Source of the DNA: Owenia fusiformis
Lineage: Eukaryota > Annelida > Polychaeta > Sabellida > Oweniidae
Length of the DNA stretch: 64,000 bases
Direction of reading: 5' to 3'
NCBI GenBank assembly: GCA_903813345.2
Contig: CAIIXF020000011.1
Span: 16,847,754-16,911,753 of the forward strand
The notes beneath the pieces are model-generated. The model had not been told where the DNA came from. It made no database searches and worked only from the letters and a program-made list of their open reading frames with translations. A program made the translations under genes and the position numbers. This document shows positions 47,701 to 58,700 of this stretch, in pieces (position 1 is the stretch's first letter; each line of letters starts with the position of its first letter).

Positions 47701-48446
47701 TGGTGGCATTATTCTCCTGATCACCATCCTTGGTATACTCTTATGTGTCAGTAAAAGGTATGGCCGTTTTGCATTTTGAAGCACCATTTGCGTTTATAGC
47801 ACGTGTTTGCATTTGTAAGTGGGATGTCAGCTTACGCTTTGAAACGTTGATACCTACTGTAACGTAACCCATAGCTCGCACATATTGATCTCATCTCGGT
47901 AATTAAATATTAACATCATTACGACCAAAAATATTACTTGATATGTTTTCTGTTGGCTACTTGTCTTGGAGACATTGTTGCAATAATTATACTCTTGAAT
48001 TTAGGCGCAAGCCAAAGAAAAAAGAGGAACGGTTACGGAAACGAAGACTACAACAACGCCTGAACTCACTGAGCTTTTACGACAGCATTCCATTGTACGA
48101 CAGTGTTGGTCGTAAAACGGTTCCTCAGGGAATGCAAGAACACCATGGTGTCTATAATGTCGGTATGGCTAACATGGTACCAGCACAGGCTCAAGGCCCG
48201 TATGACACTGCTCCAAAGCCCCCTGGTTGGAAAGACTGGGGGAGTCAAGAGGGTGGGTCGGATAAGGACAGTGCTGTGTATGCTGAGTTAAGTGACAAGC
48301 AGTCCAGAGGTGGTAGAAGTGAAGCAGAGGACACGCCAGATAGATCCAGGAAACCAAGAAAAGAACACCATGATGATTTGGACAGTGGTGTGAGTCTTAA
48401 AGTGCCAAAAGAGAGAAGCCTTGATGATGTGTATACTCATGTCTAA
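44767..48446 (+). CDS. SUEL-lectin/CUB single-pass receptor (gene 3), 6 exons
   Basis: Exons 44767-44827, 45903-46190, 46308-46640, 46885-47457, 47625-47757, 48005-48446; phases agree; 609 residues. Exon 1 is a signal peptide (MILSMRICVTLVCGVITPCL). Exon 2 (~21-116) is a rhamnose/galactose-binding (SUEL) lectin domain with ECYGAVLGLSCRYGHKIHV and paired Cys. Exon 3 (~117-227) is a CUB domain with GYLSSPLFPNEYSPNLDCQC. Exon 4 (~228-418) is a Thr-rich, then acidic-Tyr, then Lys-rich stalk. Exon 5 holds the TM helix (~437-460). Exon 6 is a 147-codon tail with YDSI, YDSV, YNVG, YDTA, YAEL and YTHV motifs. It is likely a glycan-binding surface receptor signalling through tyrosine phosphorylation (inference). 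It lies head to head with gene 1, whose phosphatase could act on such a tail. Confidence 0.87.
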
Positions 48447-50197
48447 TGTTTGAATACAAACAACAAACGTTGTTAAGGTTTATATAGTTTCTTAACTATA
48501 ATAGGGAACAGCACTGTTCTGAAGAACGTGTACGTGGAACGTGTAATATTATAGTCCTAGATGGGCTAGTTATCCCCATTGGCCTTCAATTGCCCGATTG
48601 AGTATGAAGATGTGAGGGAAATAGTTGTAATAAGGTCCAAGTTTAGACTAATTCAGAGGTGGGCAACAATTCCCGTTGGTCATATTGTAACACGTTAACG
48701 TTCAAGTTCTTCCAAATACGTGTAACTAAACCTATTCAAAATTACAAAAATATTTGATTCCATTGAGGTGAATACCTGTTCATCTGTGTCACAGGTATTC
48801 ATCGAAAATGGAATTACATATTTGTTTTATCATTCACTGTTATATTCCTCACTCACATATATTGAATAACAAACCTTTGATGTCTAATTTATCATGACAA
48901 TGTACTCCCGTGGATATGTAAAATAAAAATTACATGGACTAAGTCGTGACTGGTGAATATAATTTGAAGTCACTGACTGAAGTCAGTGACTTCCGTTGAA
49001 TATCGCTTATTATTTTTTAGTCACGTGTAGGACATGGACCAATCAGAGAGTCAGGAATATGTCAGTGATATGATAAGCATATGTAGTGTACGTATGACAA
49101 AGGGCTAGGCCAAATTCAGCATTATTGACCCTGTTTATACAAAATAAATAAGTCAACAAAATTGACGTTTGCAAATATGTGTCATATCATATTAAAAAAG
49201 ACTTGAAGTACTTTAACATGAATACATTTTATTTTTGCTTAGTCCTTTCCATCTATACATACATTTGTAGATACATTTTTATTTAGAGTATTTTCTTTGA
49301 TCATCTTTTCAATAAAAAGTAGGTCCTCATAATGAATTCAACACATTTGAAAAGTTTATGGGGGCTGGTTAAGATGACTATCACAAAACTGTTTTTAAAG
49401 CAAGTTACTCATAAAATTATGAGTTTATCCTTTACTTTTTATGTTATATAACTGATATGTTCAACAGTTGGTGAGAATATTTCACGTGTATTTATTTTAA
49501 TATCAAGCTTTTGCAAACTTGATTTTTTGAAAAGTTGTTAATTGATTTATCGTACAAGCATCTTGCATCCAATTTTAATATATTTACAATGATAGGTCCA
49601 AAATTTCTAGTAGTACCTTCTTCTCAATTTGAATTCGCTGGTGTCCGAATGTTCTATTTGCTCATCATGATGAATACGTTTGTCTTTAGATTTGTCATGT
49701 GTCTGTGGTAGAACTACGGCTGAATTTTAGTATAATGATCACCAAGCGTATATGTTGTCTCGAAGGTTGCACAATTGTATAGATTGTATATAGTTTATAT
49801 TATATTTGAATTAAAATGTGTAATCATTCGATGTACTGTGTATATAATTCATAAGAATAAAAGAAACTTAATTATGTTTGTATTTCCTGTTAGTTCAATT
49901 CAAGGACACAGTAGATCTAAATGGACTTTACCTAAGCACGGTATGTGTTAACCCTGCCATGCTTAGGTATAATTGGACGCTTTTTCGATTAATAAACACA
50001 TGTAGCTCGACAATAAAATTGACACATATTGGCAAAAAATAGTAGATTCACATGACGTTATGAATCAATTCAGTCATAATTATCTGAAACAATATCTGTT
50101 TTGAATACATTAGATTGTACCACTCATTCTGAATCTCACTGGATATGTAACAAAACATTTATTACTCTTTTAATTATTGGACGGTCAAAAATCGACG
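48447..50197. other. Intergenic, 3' UTR of gene 3
   Basis: AATAAA motifs at about 48922 and 49856 are candidate polyadenylation signals. A short perfect palindrome lies at about 48967-48992 (AGTCACTGACT/AGTCAGTGACT). No other gene is seen. Confidence 0.5.
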
Positions 50198-53100
50198 ATG
50201 GGATTCCTTAGGAATGGATTGGTATTTTGGATGACAATCATATCATTGATGAATGGGAATATGTGTCAAGGTGGGTTGATTTCATAATACATCTGTCAAC
50301 ATCAGCTGTAAAATTACATTCAGTATATTATTTCTACAGAGAATGGTGTATGTTCTATTAAATCGTATAAATATTTCGATTCCGTCGGAATTACACCAAA
50401 GTACAACTTTGGACATAGGAACTCCACTATTTACTGTACATTAAAACTTTCTGTGCATATGGATATCGTGACCCGTTTCCAACGATCTCTGAATGCAAAA
50501 CATTGACAGACACGTAAATAAGTGTCTGGCCTATAGCTAACTGAAACATGGTTTTAATTGTACAACGTATAATTATTCTGAATTGCAATTATACACTTAG
50601 TTTAACCGCCATAAGTGTGTTAGGTTACATTTTGTCTTGGCAGTGCAATAAAAAGCGTCGCTTCAAATATGCATTCAATATATTTTCAATTGGTGTAAAT
50701 TTTACCAACCCACGACATGTGTATGATGAATGGATCTAGTAAGATTTCAATTTTCCTCATTATTTTATTGCATTAAATAAGGAACATATATTTTTATAAT
50801 TCACTGATTATGTATAGCAACCCGACAATATCAGATTTACAGTTTGCATTGTTTTATCAACAGGTACATGTATACCATGTATTCTCCAGGAGGGATTTGA
50901 TATGTGGAATATCACAAGGTTGATATCATTATTAAGAAATATGATTTACATTAGGGCATCGCTAATAAGATAAACATCTGTAGCTGTCATCGTCAAAAAC
51001 CTTAAAATATCCATCGTTTAAGATGGAGGTTCGTTCAAAAGTAACGATGGTGGTAGATCGTATATATTAAAACTGAAACATATTTCGATTCAGTACTAAA
51101 GATACTGCCCCTAATTATTAAACAGTTGCATCGATTTTAGTTTTTATTTTGTTTAAGATATTCCAAGTAAGATCATAAAGTTTAAGCACAATAAGGAATA
51201 CACTTTTGTAAATACTTTTTCAGATTATAATTTTTCATATGGTATATTTTTGAATAAAATGTAATTTAAAAATCTTATGCAGGCAAGCTTCTGAAACTGT
51301 TAGTAGGGGTGTCAGAGAAACGAAAATCTCATTTGTTTTATCTGGCTCGTCAGAAAACAGATCTCTAACTTGCAAAAAAGTCCATTGGCGTAAAGCGATG
51401 TATAGACATCAAAAATCGGAATTTAATACCATGATATCAACGTAACGTTAGGATATGAGCCTTTGGGCCTAGATTTACACTTACATCGACACAATGTATA
51501 TTTAGAGGAGTGCACCGAAATGGAATGTGCGTGCGACGATCAAGACATAATGGAAACTGAGTTAAGTGGAGATTGCCTAGAAGCTGGAGGGAGTGTTTCA
51601 AGAATTTGGAAAACAATGTGTAATGTACCAGGAGAATGTATTGAATGTTACTCTGACGATAACTGTATGTTGACCACCCCTGGGTACCCTTACCTAGGAC
51701 AACGTATACCTAAATGCAACTTGGATCCAAATGGAGTTAAGGATAACAATTACTGTGGTGAGTGTAAATTGTGTTACGACACAGATAATCAAGATGGAGA
51801 AAGGATGCACTCATGGAAACAAATTTTACTTAAGTCATATTCGTCAGTTCACGCAAGTTGAGGTCTGGGTTCGTTTAACAAATCGATTTTGATCATGAGT
51901 TTCTGACTAATTTCAACCAAGAAACAAAGCCAAACAAACATTAAAAAACTTTAAACCTTTCCAATAAAGACTCCCAGTAGACAAACAAATGGAGGTGCTT
52001 TGTGATCCAACTATATATCGTTGATATTTTTAAGGCGAGTGTAAAGATGATGAAAAGTCAAGTCAAGTGTGCATTGATGAGTATGGTTTTACACGGGCGA
52101 TATGCAGAGAAAGACAGTGCATGGAATGTATGGATGATGAAGACTGCAAAGCGACCACAAATGCATTCCCAGTGTGTAATCTAAATATTCCTCATGAACA
52201 AAACAGTGAACTGAAACTCCATATGTGTGGTAAGAACTCGATCACTACATCCGATTCTCATCTATCATGGTTGACAAACAAAAATGTCCCATTTTAAAAA
52301 TGTCCCAAAAGCTCTTTTTAAGCGTTAGAGTTTTTTTAGTAAGCTCCACACACACTTGCCAATATAAGAATTTAATCGAATAATTTCTTAAACCTCCATG
52401 AATCGGTTTTATTTTGTTTAGGGGAATGTTATGACGATTCCGTGAAAGGGGAGGATGGTCAATACTCGATCAGTGACCAATGCATACAGTCAGTGGGTGA
52501 AGAGAGACCATATTGCATGAATCGCATTTGCCATAGTTGTTTGGAACCCCTGCACTGTCCAAATTCTGATAAATGTGAATATGGTGAACACTCAGAGTTC
52601 TCCACGGAAACTGTGTTAATGTGTGGTATGTCAGGATAAGTTTTTTTCAATAAGTTTTTATTTCAGGTTAGCAGTATTACAATTACAGTAGATACACAGT
52701 GAAATTAAAAGTGATTTGTTAAGTTACGTCTTTCTGATCAAGATAAGTTTAATTGTGGCATGATATGTTTATATGCCTTGAAGAGAGCTCCACTTATCGT
52801 ACAATTAAATGAGGTTCACTCATCTGAAAAATGGTAATATATAATAACCATATCATATTTGGCTTTGTCTTCTTTAGGTGATCCCCATATTCGACACAGT
52901 ATCCAAACAACAAATTCCAAAATTCCGGAAAAGCTTTGCTATGAGTATTTTGGAAGACCTGGTGCAAAATACACGTTCCTTTCTCAAAACGACCTGAGTA
53001 TGTTAAAAGTAAAGTAATCAAACTTAATGAAGCATGTCATGAAAAGTTTATAGTCACCTGATGAACAAAATCAAAGTTCCTAAATTATAAATGAGTGTAA

Positions 53101-54343
53101 AAAGAAGATCAGCGGTAGTTAACACCTTGTTTTGAATGTATATTGAATGTGTGTTGTCATACGTAGAAGCGAATGTTACAAGCGAATAGGTTCGTGGACT
53201 TAGTCCCTCTTATTACCCCTCTTCATTCATCATTTTATTGGTTTCAGAAATCATAACTGAATTTACGCAAGGAGAAAGCCAGATGCAAAAACGAGTGTCG
53301 AGGTTAGATATATCATACGGCAAAAATCTCAAGAAAAAGGTGGTAATTGACCAAGAAGAAGTTCATATTGGCACCAGTGTAATCAAACCTTGGACAATAT
53401 CAAGGTAAACTACGGGAAAGTTTTTGGATATACGTGTATTTATTGACGGGTTGACATCTATTTGTACATCTATAGATATTTATCTACTGAAGCAACCGAT
53501 CTACTTTCCTCGACATAATGTAGGTCTAATAATATTCAAGATATTTCGTATTAGATATGAAACTTATTCCGAGTTGCTCCTTAGCCGTTCATGATTGTAT
53601 CATTTAAGAGATGAACTAACGCCGGTTCAAATTAAGATAGAAATCACATATTTCCGAACACGGGCTATAGAACTCGCTGCACTTATCTTGATCTTAGCTG
53701 CGGTCGAAGGAAGGTGGTCGGTGATCTCATGACCCATCTCCAAGTATAAATACATAAGTTATTTTTGATGTCATGCGGATTTATTATGTTAAAGCACTGC
53801 TATATTTCTCTATCAGTTTTAAAACTTACATAAACAATAATCAACAAAATCATTAACAATACACTGCATTTTAGGAAGAAGTTGAGCAATGGTGTTGAGA
53901 TTTCGGTTACGCCATCATCAGTTGATGTATTCTTCCAAAACCTAATCCTGGCTGTCAGCAAAACAGCGACAGGTTTAAACTTGGTTGTTAAAGAAGAGTA
54001 TGGCTTTCCAAAAGACGCTGCTGGCATTATAGGTATATATCACACAATTAACTAAATATCAACGTCAAAGAGTAACACTACGCACCCGTCCGAAAGCCAC
54101 CACATACTCAACCAAGTTGTTCCGTTATATTAGATGCTAATATTGCCCTTTGCGTTTGCTTTTTAAATAGGTATAATGGCAAACAAAGCAAGTCTAGAAT
54201 TGAATGGTGAGAACGCCATTATTCATCTAGCAGGTTTTGGGGAACACGTTGGTTATGATAATCGAAAGAAATGTTGGCATTTAAGAGGAGTCTCAACGGA
54301 CATTCACAAGTACATTCTTCACAACACGATTATTAAAGACTGA
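50198..54343 (+). CDS. Secreted Cys-rich repeat protein with vWFD/ITIH-C-like domain (gene 4), 8 exons
   Basis: Exons 50198-50270, 51506-51757, 52035-52229, 52422-52625, 52878-52997, 53248-53404, 53875-54032, 54171-54343; all phases agree; 443 residues. Exon 1 is a signal peptide (MGFLRNGLVFWMTIISLMNG). Exons 2-4 (~25-241) each encode one Cys-rich unit of the same plan, opening EC and carrying a C-x2-C-x4-C core (CIECYSDDNC, CMECMDDEDC, CHSCLEPLHC). Exons 5-8 (~242-443) begin GDPHIRHSIQTTNSKI and end CWHLRGVSTDIHKYIL. This resembles the C-terminal domain of inter-alpha-trypsin inhibitor heavy chains, a vWFD-like fold. No TM segment is seen, so it is probably extracellular. The Cys-rich unit is not one I can name. 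AATAAA follows at about 54373. Confidence 0.8.
50340..50507 (+). pseudogene. Possible decayed CUB-like exon in gene 4 intron 1
   Basis: After TTTCTACAG the phase-1 frame reads ENGVCSIKSYKYFDSV, then CTLKLSVHMDIVTRFQR, then a stop. It resembles the first half of the gene 3 CUB domain (Tyr, Cys and Thr-Leu-Lys positions line up). I found no usable phase-1 donor before the stop, so it is left out of the gene 4 model. Confidence 0.3.
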
Positions 54344-54862
54344 TTATAAAACACCAATGAAAGGGTACTGAAAATAAATATCGCTTAAATAACTAAGACT
54401 GGATCCAACCGATTACATTGCCCGGCTGGAAAATTTTGATTCAGCTGTGACATACAATATGTATTGAGAATTGAGAAATCAATGTGAATAGATTGAACAT
54501 GACTAAGAAATACTTTAAAAAATTGTTCCCATTAGTCTTGAAGTTTATGAAATGTATACAAAAGTACAAAAAATGCCAAAGGAGTAATCAGAAATGCTGC
54601 AGTTGTTTAAGATTGTCATAATTTAAATCGATATAAGCAGTCTAGTGCAAAATGGAAAGGATCAAAAGTTGTTATGGACGAACCTTTAAGAAAAAGCAAT
54701 CTCTTAGTGTTACCACTCATAAAACAAACACCATATTACGTATATTCCAAAACTTGATCTCGCGTGATTAAAGAGACTGAATCCTTAAAGACTCATGAGA
54801 TCTCTTTGCAAATATGTTTTGAGTCGACAGGCGACTTGTACCTGTGCAAAATATATGTCTTG
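54344..54862. other. Convergent 3' ends of genes 4 and 2
   Basis: Only about 520 bp separate the stop codons of gene 4 (+) and gene 2 (-). This leaves no room for phosphatase exons after the gene 2 tail. Confidence 0.75.
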
Positions 54863-55768
54863 TTATTTCTGGTGTTCTTTAAGTTGTTCATAAACATGAG
54901 TGTCTGCATTATCAGCTCGCACGCCATCTTGAATAGTCTCAGCTTGGTCTAAATACGTTGATGATTGTCCATTTATTTCAGGCATTTGTTTATTAGCCTT
55001 TAAACCAATATTTACATATTCAGGTTCCGCGGTTGCTTGCCTATCAGAAATCTGCCCGATATCTAACGAAGGTTTCATTTCAATTCCATCATACTCCATA
55101 CTCTGTTCATGTCGTCCCGTAGGGATTGATTCCATATTTTGGTAGTCTTTGTCCAATTTACTTTCTGATGTGTTCCTGAAACTGATGACGAAATTCATAC
55201 ATAAAAGCAAAGGTTGCCCTCATATTGTACATTTTCGACTAAACATTTTTTATTGTTCATTTTAAAATTTTAAATTCTGTATTTAATACAAAGTTTATTC
55301 AACCCTATTGCTACTATATATATATTAGGGTCGTTCGAAAAGTTTTGCACGAAAGTTTTCTTTTTACAAAATGATATAGACTATTGAGTCATCGCCTTGG
55401 TTACTATAGCAATCGTAGAATGTTAAGTAGTAGAGGTATATACATTAAACCTTAACAGTGTAAGGGAATAAGATGAGGGTACATACGTACCAACTATGAA
55501 CATAAATGGTCTATTATTTTCACAATTAGATATATTTGTGCAAAACTTTTTGAACAACGCTTGTATATATACAACATTTTATTCGACGAATAAACTAGAC
55601 ATCAGATTACTGCTCACAAGTTTTACCTTTTGTTTCGTCTGAGAAGTACAGCGATAATGACAATTAATATCAGGATACACAGCGCGCCACCTATCGCCAC
55701 CCCAATGATAAAACCTACATGTACATGTTGATTTGTATTGGGTTGTCTTGTGCATTCTTGACTCCCTC
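54863..55768 (-). other. Gene 2: TM helix and tyrosine-motif tail
   Basis: Exon 55627-55768 encodes GFIIGVAIGGALCILILIV, continuing IIAVLLRRNKR. Exon 54863-55175 encodes a 103-residue tail ending in TAA. Tyrosine motifs in order: YQNM, YDGI, YVNI, YLDQ, YEQL. YQNM and YVNI fit the pY-x-N rule for Grb2-type SH2 binding. The splice after the TM is at the same phase (AG|G) as in gene 1, where the phosphatase-bearing tail begins. Confidence 0.85.
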
Positions 55769-58700
55769 CTAAATCAAAAGGATAGTAAAACATAAAGAAC
55801 GTACAGAGGGTTTACAGAGACCCATAAATAGAAATATTTGCAAAAGACTTACGAAGCCACACGTCGTTCGGAAAAATTGTTTAGACGAACATCAGACACG
55901 TGTATGGTTGTATTATTGCGATGTTAATTGTATTGAATGAAATGGAATGATGTCTGCATATTCTGATACTGCTCTGACATAGCAAACTGACAATAGGCTT
56001 TCAAGCTTTCAATTTCTTTTATTTACAATTTTGTAGAACATCAGTAGTTCCAATAATATCCTTCGAGTTTGATATTAGAGATAAGTCGCATTACAGAATC
56101 GTTGGGGTTATAAGTATCAATAAAAAACGTTGAGAAGGTGACAACATAGCATTTTTATGTTATATCATAGGTCAATCTGAGTATCCAAACAACTGGCTCT
56201 TACTCAATACCCGTACTGAAACATATGATCAAAACATAGACAGAACGTTAACAAAATCGGCTATGCTGTGAACTATCAAATGGTTACTATAGCAACAACC
56301 ATTTTGAAGTGATTCATTGTATCTCAATATTTTTTTCTTTTTCAGGGGGTTAGGAAAATGTCAAATGCTTCTTTTCTGAAAATTTGAATGATGAATGACA
56401 AGAAATAAAAGTTTGAGAGCAAAATTAGCTTTACTTACTGAACGCCTTGTACAATTACCTGTTTCTGTTTGAAAAGAGTCTTTCGCCACGGGTCCATAAC
56501 CTGCTTTTGTTGATGCTTTGACTTCACACTCATACGTTGTCTCAGACTCAAGATTACTGACAAATGTCTCGCTAGTCTCAGACGCCAGTATTTGCTTTAA
56601 CACTACGTATGTTGCGTTCACGTAGCATGTTACCTTAACGGGAACAGAAAACATGCAATTTCAAATGTGAAACAGTTTAACTCAATAAAACATGTCACGC
56701 CCTGATAACTTAATAAATCAATGATCTGAACCAAGGGGCCTTCCTTAAACCTTTAAAAGTGAGTCTTTAATTTCTTATTTCAGAACTGTCAAGGATAGGG
56801 ACAGGATAGGGACAATTATAGGGACAATTATTTATATCAGTAATTATCAAAACAATTAGTTATGAAGATTTAAGCGAAGGATGTACACGAATTTACGGTT
56901 TACCTGATACGTCAGCAATCGGCCATTTGTAAACTCTGGAATATTCCATGTAAGATGAAATGATTTCGTATCACTTGCTCTTATACGAAGATCTTTTGGT
57001 GGTGATGGTTCTGAAAAAACCCAGACATCGTGTATTGCAAGAACAAAAGATTTAAAAACAGAATTATAACTTTCACCTCAACTAGATACTCACTATCAGC
57101 AGGAGTCACTGTGTCAAAGACTAAGACCTTTGGACCCTCAAGATCTGCATTATTTACCATGGAGAGCTCTACTTTGTATTGGGTTTCAAACTCAAAATCT
57201 CTATTTGTGAGTTCAATATTCTCCTCGGATGTATCCTTCAAATACTCTCCATTTCGATAAATCTTGTAGGATTGCATCTCGTCACACTTTATTTCGTCTT
57301 TTATAGGTTCCTAAAGCAGAAACACAAAATAAAAACTAAATTGTCTGTTTCCCCTCTGAGCCAGCAATGCTATACACTCTTCTACTCATATGTATTCTGG
57401 GCGTATTAAAGCATGGCCTTACAATCGTATATCATGTTGTTATTGACACGTATGTGACAAATATTAGAGGTGATAAGAAATATTTTGACCCACAATGATT
57501 TCTGTTCTCTCTCGATTCACTTTTCCAGGGACCTAATTACAGAGGACCATGATTCTAGATGTTCATGTAAACGTTAAAAACGTGTATCTTTACCTTCCTA
57601 ATAACGCTAATTTGGTTCAATCACTTGTGTTTGATATCAGCTCGTCGATAAAATGATACAATAACCATTCAAAATTATATTTTTTATATACACTCATTAC
57701 ACTTGCAAAATTCATGTTCAGTTTCAAAGGTCCTACAGTGGCTATTTACATACATACCATCCATCTTAATTTTGCAGTTAGAGTTGATTGCTCTGTGTGA
57801 TCCGAGGATGATGTTATGACAAAGTCATATGTGGTATTCAGTGTCAAATAAGTTGGATCTAAACGAAAGAGGAAAAGAAATACTATGTGGTTTTTAATGC
57901 TCCTATTTACAATGCTAATTTCCATTCATTCGTTTTTTATTTTAAGGAATGTACATTCCTGTTTCACATTGAGTTTAAGTTAAATGTTTAATAGGATGTT
58001 AATTTTGAACTGATTTAGAGCAATATTTTGCATTTACCTCCGCATGTAATAAATGGATCACTCCAATCAGATGTTGCGCCTATTTCTATATCACTAACTT
58101 CATATGAGTACAATGCTGAAACACGAAAAACAAAGATGCTATCCTTTGATAAGTTGTCAATTCTTGCCATCAACCCAGAAATGTAAATAGATTCTATATT
58201 ATCATCTTCGTTTGAGGAACTTCTGTATTCAACTCTGAAGGATTTTGTAGCTGCAGTATCACGTTTGATATTACTCTTAGCTTCTAAAACATTCCATTCT
58301 ATCTCAATGTAATCAGCACCTCGACTCTTCAACACAGGTTTACCATCTATTTTGGGAACCTCTGAAATTACAATTCAATCATACTTTGATATATACAATT
58401 ATAATGCTAGAAAATTACAACAAAAGTGATTTAACAAAATTTAGCAAACGTATTTTATTACTGATTCAAAAACGAAAAAGCAAGTGTACCTTGATTACAA
58501 GCGTATTTTGGATAGTAATTATATTCACAATCACCACTGCAAAAACCATCTTCCCTTTGACAATCGTCGAGTGTCTTGCAATGTCTCGTACACTCCTTGG
58601 CACAATTTATTCCCCATTTTCCAGCAGAACATCCTGAAAGTACCGTTCATGTCTATGAAATTGCAGAGAACATGTTTTCCGATCAGAGACATTCATTTCG

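Noticed and set aside
52459-53021. Minus-strand frames opposite gene 4
   Set aside because: They are antisense shadows of the Cys-rich and vWFD-like exons.
54863-55175. Strict ITIM motifs in the gene 2 tail
   Set aside because: The residue two before each Tyr and three after do not both fit the (I/V/L/S)xYxx(I/V/L) rule; only general tyrosine motifs are claimed.
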